14,397 nt of DNA. Origin: Pseudomonadota bacterium (GTDB lineage Bacteria; Pseudomonadota; Gammaproteobacteria; Halothiobacillales; Halothiobacillaceae). The translations under genes were made by a program, and so were the position numbers. The stretch covers positions 1-14,397 of the forward strand of contig JAJYPA010000170.1 of assembly GCA_021795795.1 (NCBI GenBank). The letters run 5' to 3'. The notes below the pieces were generated by a model that had not been told where the DNA came from, made no database searches, and worked only from the letters and a program-made list of their open reading frames with translations. Of this stretch, positions 12,782 through 14,397 are shown one piece after another (the stretch's first letter is position 1; the number at the start of each line of letters is the position of its first letter).

Positions 12782-13345
12782 ATGTTGAAGCCGCCAAATA
12801 AAACCCTGCTCTCGCTATTTCTGGCATCGAGTCTCGGTTTTGTCGGGAGCGCACACGCCGACCCGTTGAATTTCAGCCTGGACTTGGGTGGGCCTGGGTA
12901 CGCCGTAGGGTTTTCCAACTACCCGCAGTATAGTTTTTGGGCTCCACCTCCAGCATATGGGGAATACTATCCGCAGCCGCTCTATGCCCAGTATCTGATG
13001 TGGTACTACTACCCCCAATACTACTATGAGTACTACCCAGCGCCGCCACCCCCGCCGCCTCCGGGGGCACCGCCTCCGCCCCCGCCGCCGGCAGGCGCTC
13101 CGCCACCACCGCCTCCAGGGGCATATTTTGCGGGGCTAGGTATTTCGCCACCCCCACCTCCACCGCCAGGGGCACCACCCCCGCCACCGCCGGGAGGACC
13201 ACCGCCGGGAGGACCACCACCAGGAGGACCGTCACCAGGAGGACCACCACCAGGAGGACCACCACCAGGAGGACCACCACCAGGAGGGCCGCCACCGGGA
13301 GGGCCGCCACCAGGAGGGCCACCACCAGGAGGGCCACCAAGATAG
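12782..13345 (+). CDS. Exported Pro/Gly/Tyr-rich repeat protein
   Basis: A 187-aa protein starting 29 bases after the beta-barrel stop, with AAGGAG upstream; it is probably co-transcribed with that gene. Signal peptide 1-26 (cleavage after AHA). The mature start DPLNFSLDLGG matches the minus-strand exported protein's DTLTFALNVS. Next is a Tyr/Pro-rich part (residues about 46-85, e.g. LMWYYYPQYYYEYYP), then polyproline blocks with GA spacers, then a run of PPPGG pentapeptides encoded by ten 15-bp repeats. Extended polyproline with tyrosine suggests a surface or adhesive/structural protein, or one able to be cross-linked. No catalytic domain. Low complexity makes homology uncertain. Confidence 0.8.
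   Translation: MLKPPNKTLLSLFLASSLGFVGSAHADPLNFSLDLGGPGYAVGFSNYPQYSFWAPPPAYGEYYPQPLYAQYLMWYYYPQYYYEYYPAPPPPPPPGAPPPPPPPAGAPPPPPPGAYFAGLGISPPPPPPPGAPPPPPPGGPPPGGPPPGGPSPGGPPPGGPPPGGPPPGGPPPGGPPPGGPPPGGPPR
13186..13335 (+). repeat. Ten tandem 15-bp repeats encoding PPPGG
   Basis: Fifteen-base units of the form ACCACCAGGAGGACC run without a break for ten copies; a partial unit precedes the stop. Copies differ mainly at third positions (CCA/CCG, GGA/GGG), and one copy has TCA for CCA (Ser for Pro). Because the unit is a multiple of three, copy number can change by slippage without breaking the frame. Confidence 0.9.
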
Positions 13346-13454
13346 GTCTAACAAGTTGCCCCTGCGTCTTCATCGACTCGGGGGCTTCGCCTTTCAGGAG
13401 AACACATCGCATGGAGAGAGAGCCTTCATCTGCGACCTTTGGGCGTTGGTGCCC

Positions 13455-13483
13455 TTGCCAACAATGCTGCCCATGGCTACTCT
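13455..13483 (+). promoter_or_regulatory. Possible promoter of the TumE-like operon
   Basis: TTGCCA (13455-13460) is 5/6 of a -35 box and is 17 bp from TACTCT (13478-13483), a weak -10. The start codon at 13490 is only 6 bases after the -10, and no ribosome binding site precedes it. If real, the transcript would begin at or close to the ATG and be leaderless. Low confidence because the -10 matches at only three positions. Confidence 0.3.
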
Positions 13484-13489
13484 TAGCCC

Positions 13490-13786
13490 ATGAAGGCCAC
13501 AAAACTGGTACAACGCCGCGTCATTATTTCGGAGATGCGCTTTGCCGAGATCGTGGTCTGGCGTGTGGCTAACCCGGTACCAGGCAGCGCACACTCGTTT
13601 AAATATCGGCTCGCCTATGTGGTCCTCGGCGAGTGCGTTCTGCGCTACGACAACGAGGCAGGGAAAGGGGACCATCGGCACCTGGGCAGCAAGGAAGAGG
13701 TCTACCGATTCTCCAGCCCGCGTCAGTTGATGGCGGATTTTTTTGAAGATATTGCTAGGTGGAATGATGAACACCCTGACGATTGA
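13490..13786 (+). CDS. tumE: TumE-like toxin (DUF6516 family)
   Basis: A 98-aa protein (MKATKLVQRRVIISEMRF..., AEIVVWRVANPVPGSAHSFKYRLAYVVLGECVLRYDNEAGKGDHRHLG) with the pattern of the DUF6516/TumE family: an RVxLxxxxFAExVVW-like opening, the YRLAYV-x-G strand and the YDNE-x-GKGDHRH motif. Relatives are annotated as toxins of a TumE/TumA pair. The gene after it encodes the expected winged-HTH partner and overlaps it by 23 bases. No ribosome binding site precedes ATG 13490. The biochemical activity was not evident from sequence alone. Confidence 0.85.
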   Translation: MKATKLVQRRVIISEMRFAEIVVWRVANPVPGSAHSFKYRLAYVVLGECVLRYDNEAGKGDHRHLGSKEEVYRFSSPRQLMADFFEDIARWNDEHPDD

Positions 13787-14108
13787 GGTCCGGTCCCTGC
13801 GCGACAGCCTAGCGAACGCCGCACAGGCTATGGAGGACTTGGTGCCTACCGAGACCTCTATCAGCTTTGATTCTCCCGAGCTGCTCTGGAAGGTTTTGAC
13901 CGCAAAGCGGTGGGAACTCCTGAAGGTCATGGTGGGTGCCGGCCCGCTGGCGTTACGTGAGATCGCACGGCGGACGGGGCGCGACGTGAAATCTGTCCAT
14001 ATGGATGTTCATGCACTTTTGGATGCGGGGGTCATCGAGCGCCGTGCTACGGGTTTTATTTTTCCGTACGATGCCGTACACGTTGATTTTTTTCTCAAAG
14101 CCGGGTGA
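13764..14108 (+). CDS. tumA: Winged-HTH antitoxin-like partner of TumE (HVO_A0114-like)
   Basis: A 114-aa DNA-binding protein. Start ATG 13764 (or 13767, MNTLTIEV) follows TAGGTGG within the end of the toxin gene. The first 35 residues are probably the toxin-contacting part. Residues about 57-95 form a winged HTH (LALREIARRTGRDVKSVHMDVHALLDAGVIERR) ending in a strand pair (GFIFPYDAVHVDFFL). DUF6516 proteins are commonly paired with HVO_A0114-type regulators. It should neutralise the toxin and repress the operon. The pairing is established for the family; the activity here is inferred. Confidence 0.85.
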   Translation: MMNTLTIEVRSLRDSLANAAQAMEDLVPTETSISFDSPELLWKVLTAKRWELLKVMVGAGPLALREIARRTGRDVKSVHMDVHALLDAGVIERRATGFIFPYDAVHVDFFLKAG

Positions 14109-14304
14109 CGAGACAACCATGGCATTTCTGCGGGGGCATTGCGCATACAGAGCTTGTGGAGATATTATCGAATACAGGGAACGGCAAATTCAGACTGGAA
14201 GCAGTCGTTTGATTGGGTTAGGCTTACAAAGCGAGAATCGTTTACTCCAGAAGGAGACCAAGCCATGAAGCAAACGAATGAAGCGTTCAGGCCTGGTGTA
14301 ATTC
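14109..14304. other. Spacer between the TumE/TumA genes and the HicA-like gene
   Basis: About 195 bases. A 49-codon frame starts at 14119 (MAFLRGHCAYRACGD...) but has no family likeness. A 15-codon frame at 14265-14312 (MKQTNEAFRPGVILG) has a strong AAGGAG site; it could be a leader peptide or a frame-shifted start of the HicA-like gene. No terminator hairpin was noticed. Confidence 0.4.
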
Positions 14305-14397
14305 TTGGGTAAACACGAAAAGATCCAGACCGCCGTTCTCAGCGGTCGGAGCGATGCCAACATAGCTTTTGCTGACCTTTTGTCTTTGTTAGATGGG
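14305..14397 (+). CDS. hicA: HicA-like toxin, N-terminal part (cut by window end)
   Basis: The frame from TTG 14305 reads GKHEKIQTAVLSGRSDANIA followed by FADLLSLLDG up to the window end. This matches the start of HicA-type mRNA interferases (pattern K-x-EK-x2-x-L-x-G-x-SDANI-x-F-x-DL-x-LL). The catalytic His, normally further on, lies outside the window. The upstream in-frame stop (14299-14301) forces a TTG start without a good ribosome binding site, whereas a 15-codon ATG frame with a good site overlaps this start in another frame. Either coupling from that leader or a frameshift is possible. A HicB antitoxin should follow. Confidence 0.65.
   Translation, partial: MGKHEKIQTAVLSGRSDANIAFADLLSLLDG

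Noticed and set aside
12873..13502. 209-aa minus-strand open frame rich in V, L and A
   Set aside because: It is the reverse complement of the Pro/Gly repeats; CCN and GGN codons produce such shadows.
13394..13930. 178-aa minus-strand open frame opposite the TumE-like gene
   Set aside because: It is antisense to two clearly recognisable genes; its sequence shows no family likeness and no ribosome binding site was noticed.
14119..14268. 49-aa frame MAFLRGHCAYRACGD...
   Set aside because: No recognisable family, no good ribosome binding site, and it lies between two toxin-antitoxin loci where a short chance frame is likely.

Overview
The window looks like the left part of a proteobacterial genomic island built on a tRNA gene, followed by a block of envelope-protein genes and a toxin-antitoxin cluster. 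GC content is moderate to high. The secreted proteins are rich in proline, tyrosine and basic residues, which would fit an acidophilic gamma- or acidithiobacillia-type proteobacterium. That taxonomic guess is weak and rests on general impression only.

Region 1 (1-126) is an intact tRNA-Arg(CCG) gene with its own promoter and an encoded CCA. Region 2 (127-9416) is an integrative element attached to the 3' end of that tRNA. It holds four tandem 11-bp repeats (likely arm-type or accessory sites), a small Xre/Cro-type repressor on the minus strand, and an operator-like palindrome. A near-consensus promoter then drives a tightly coupled plus-strand operon: an excisionase-like HTH protein, a DUF3596-type tyrosine integrase, an unrecognised 100-aa protein, an HD-domain protein with an OB-like N-terminus, and two very large tyrosine-recombinase-like proteins (about 913 and 1094 aa). 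Neighbouring genes overlap or nearly abut, so they are probably co-expressed and co-translated. The second giant protein keeps the whole R-K-HxxR-H-Y catalytic set. The first has a divergent motif with Phe where the nucleophilic Tyr would be expected. The giant pair plus the HD protein and the small protein is the most interesting content here: it resembles a multi-recombinase mobility or DNA-processing module. I cannot name it.

Region 3 (9417-13345) carries envelope genes: a 55-58 aa lipoprotein on the minus strand, a glycine-zipper lipoprotein, an unrecognised protein, a GH23 lytic transglycosylase, two minus-strand exported proteins (one proline-rich lipoprotein, one basic aromatic-rich), a small outer-membrane beta-barrel, and a Pro/Gly/Tyr-rich exported protein ending in ten 15-bp repeats. 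Region 4 (13490-14397) is a toxin-antitoxin cluster: a TumE-like (DUF6516) protein with its winged-HTH partner, then the start of a HicA-like toxin cut by the window end.

No second copy of the tRNA 3' end was found, so the right end of the island is either outside the window or not recognisable by eye. Regions 3 and 4 could be cargo or old chromosome.
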